Source of the DNA: Shinisaurus crocodilurus
Taxonomy: Eukaryota; Chordata; Lepidosauria; Squamata; Shinisauridae
Length of the DNA stretch: 64,000 nt
NCBI GenBank assembly: GCA_021292165.1
Contig: JAHFWL010000058.1
Span: 930,001 to 994,000, forward strand
Reading direction: 5' to 3'
Part shown: piece after piece, positions 62,358-64,000 of the stretch
Numbering within the stretch: position 1 is the first letter of the stretch
Layout of the letters: every line of letters begins with the position of its first letter
Notes under the pieces: generated by a model
What the model was told of the DNA's origin: nothing
Databases searched by the model: none
What the model saw: the letters and a program-made list of their open reading frames with translations, nothing else
Position numbers and translations under genes: made by a program

Positions 62358-64000
62358 AGCATCATAATCAATACAGCCTGAGTTATGATAATGGTGCAGA
62401 GAGTAACTCTTGAAATAAATAGCAACCACTAGTTTTAAACACACAAACAGGTTATTCACTGAACTCTAACCTGCATTTAAACTAAATGAATCAAGCTGGT
62501 AGATGAAAATAAAACTACACATTAACTTTTCTTCCTTTTTTACTTGCAAATTCCTCAATTGTAGAATCAAGATTAAGCTCGTTCAGCAAACCATTTTCAA
62601 TGCACAACAGAGAGAGCGCATTTAAACGCTCGTGACCCATGGAAGATCTTAGTTCATTTTTCACACGTTTTAATGCTGAAAATGAACGCTCACCACTGCA
62701 GTTGCTGACCATTAAACACAAATACATGCGGAGGGTCACAAATGTATTTGGAAATGCACCAACTAGAGATTGTGCAATCATAAACTTGTACATTTGTGTT
62801 TCTTGACTCCCATGAATGTCTTGATTTGCAGTGGAAGATTGGAACATTCTGAAAATAGATGAAAACTGTACAATTTCATCTGCAAACCGGGGTTCAAGAT
62901 CTTCAGGATATTTTGACACTAGTGTAGTGGCTCTGGAACGTAGACTATCAGCTGCTAGAGTGCATATTTCTGATAGAAATCCAAATCTTTCTTGAATTAT
63001 ATTGTATGCTGCTTGCCTGTGCCTCAGTGATTCTGTCAATTGGTCAATTATAGGATAAAAGGTATGCACTTTAAACCTCTCAGAGGGTGTCATATCAGCA
63101 TTAGCATCTTCTGCATCACCATAGTCCCACCTCCTATTTCTTTTCACTTTCCTTCCACGTTGTAGCTGGTACTCCTCGCAGCTGGAAATATTTTTACCCT
63201 GCTGTTCAAATTCAGAGAATCTAGAACGGAGAGACTGCACAAAATCCTTTAGAGAGTTCAGCATGTCTGTTGCTGTATGCAGATCTAATTTTGCATCTTG
63301 GAGACACTGACTGGTTCTGTGAAACCTTGGTAAAATGACAGACCATACTTCAACCATCATTCCAGTTTCCAATTGATCCATGACATTATTTAGGCCCTTT
63401 GCTTGTAAACGGACCTCTCCCTTTGTGGATTCATCATTCATAATATTTGAAAGGACATCTCTGATAGTACTATAGCCTTTTTGTAAGGCATTCACAGCAT
63501 CATGGTGAGCAGACCAACATGTATCAGATAACCTTTTTAATGTCGGTATACCATATAGTTTGAAACTATCTGTTAACAGATTCCATCGATGAGTTGAAGC
63601 AGAAAAAAAACAATACAACTGCTGCACAAAATTAAAGAACGAAACTGCAACTGGACAGCTGTTTACGGCATTTTGTCCAACAAGATTAAGTGAATGTGCA
63701 CAACAAGGAATGTATTCAGCAAGTGGGTTTTTCCCCCGAATTAAGGCCTGCATACCATTATATTTGCCACTCATATTAGATGCGTTATCATAAGACTGAC
63801 CCCTGCAGTCTTTGATGGAAATTCCATTTTCATCCATGAACTGCAAAATAATGTTTGCTAGCTCCATACCAGTGTGTCCGTGCATTGGCATGAATTTCGT
63901 AAAACGCTCCACTGGACCACTAGGTAGTACATAGCGAAATATAATTGTTAGTTGATCACAATGTGCTATGTCAGGGGTGGAGTCAACAGAAATTGAATAA
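62003..64000 (-). mobile_element. hAT transposon with long transposase ORF, runs off the window
   Basis: The left terminus CAGGGCCGGATTAAGACC (62003) is inside the L2 element; the other end lies beyond 64000. Between the terminus and the gene are AT-rich UTR-like sequence and a (TAT)n run at 62306-62356. This is the only element in the window with a long uninterrupted transposase frame. Confidence 0.85.
62515..64000 (-). CDS. hAT transposase (DUF4371/ZMYM-like type), 5' partial
   Basis: The frame is open from the window edge (64000) to the stop at 62515, about 494 codons. Visible features in order: SVDSTPDIAHCDQLTI (RNase H-fold strand with an Asp), CRGQSYDNASNMSGKYNG (second catalytic Asp region), YIPCCAHSLNLVGQNAV, LSDTCWSAHHDAVNAL (conserved C/D-x-W of hAT), a long helical insertion, and the C-terminal dimerisation motif NCSGERSFSALKRVKNELRS. 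This layout is that of TTF-finger/DUF4371 hAT proteins related to ZMYM1. The N-terminal zinc finger would lie outside the window. No stop or frameshift is seen, so the copy is young or possibly active or domesticated. Confidence 0.9.
   Translation of the reverse strand, partial: YSISVDSTPDIAHCDQLTIIFRYVLPSGPVERFTKFMPMHGHTGMELANIILQFMDENGISIKDCRGQSYDNASNMSGKYNGMQALIRGKNPLAEYIPCCAHSLNLVGQNAVNSCPVAVSFFNFVQQLYCFFSASTHRWNLLTDSFKLYGIPTLKRLSDTCWSAHHDAVNALQKGYSTIRDVLSNIMNDESTKGEVRLQAKGLNNVMDQLETGMMVEVWSVILPRFHRTSQCLQDAKLDLHTATDMLNSLKDFVQSLRSRFSEFEQQGKNISSCEEYQLQRGRKVKRNRRWDYGDAEDANADMTPSERFKVHTFYPIIDQLTESLRHRQAAYNIIQERFGFLSEICTLAADSLRSRATTLVSKYPEDLEPRFADEIVQFSSIFRMFQSSTANQDIHGSQETQMYKFMIAQSLVGAFPNTFVTLRMYLCLMVSNCSGERSFSALKRVKNELRSSMGHERLNALSLLCIENGLLNELNLDSTIEEFASKKGRKVNV

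Overview
The window is nuclear DNA of a squamate reptile, most likely a lizard. The evidence is the repeat content (CR1 and L2 LINE tails, tRNA-derived and 5S-rRNA-derived SINEs, many palindromic hAT and Tigger-type MITEs), a vertebrate GNGT2 gene, a vertebrate tRNA-Gln gene and a probable vomeronasal-receptor exon relic. No bacterial-style genes, operons or CRISPR arrays are present. Only two loci are clearly functional-looking host genes; nearly everything else is transposable elements of several ages, many nested. || Layout. 1-13 kb: SINEs, CR1/L2 tails and DNA-transposon MITEs, including a cluster of 5S-rRNA-derived SINEs with CR1 tails near 10.2-10.8 kb. 13.47-15.14 kb: GNGT2, the cone-type transducin gamma subunit, with two coding exons and 69 codons; its intron holds a MITE and a 5S-SINE. 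15-25 kb: microsatellites, MITEs, an inverted duplication of about 510 bp at 18.6-19.9 kb, LINE fragments (L1, L2-like, a zinc-finger non-LTR element) and two degenerate hammerhead-ribozyme-like motifs of the kind carried by Penelope-like elements. 25.74-28.78 kb: a 3-kb DNA transposon with perfect 25-bp inverted ends and a broken transposase-like gene. 30.9-31.8 kb: CpG-rich DNA with a tRNA-Gln(TTG) gene. 32.1-34.15 kb: a satellite with a monomer of about 148 bp, interrupted by a 1-kb solo LTR with a 5-bp target duplication. 34.2-40 kb: an L2 tail, MITEs and an LTR-like segment. || 40.2-56.1 kb: a 15.9-kb Ty1/copia retrotransposon with 529/532-bp LTRs and a 5-bp target duplication. It is split twice: first by a hAT element (42.05-45.12 kb) that itself holds another hAT (43.57-44.57 kb), then by about 7.5 kb of composite DNA (47.1-54.6 kb). 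The composite carries a 3'-truncated second copia on the minus strand, then about 4 kb of non-copia DNA. That 4 kb holds a V2R-like exon relic, an LTR-like promoter/polyA module, and a compact minus-strand multi-exon unit with two small unrecognised ORFs, below a block of three 130-bp CCAAT/E-box repeats. This unit is the best candidate for something undescribed. || 56.2-64 kb: a tRNA-SINE; an internally deleted LTR retroelement (56.45-58.99 kb) with a tRNA-Leu-like primer site and a hAT in its LTR; a GC-rich fold-back hAT (59.18-60.63 kb); an L2 LINE reverse-transcriptase fragment; and, running off the right edge, a hAT transposon with a long open transposase frame. || Limits: exon boundaries, target duplications and family names were assigned by eye. 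Family assignments without a diagnostic motif are marked as such.
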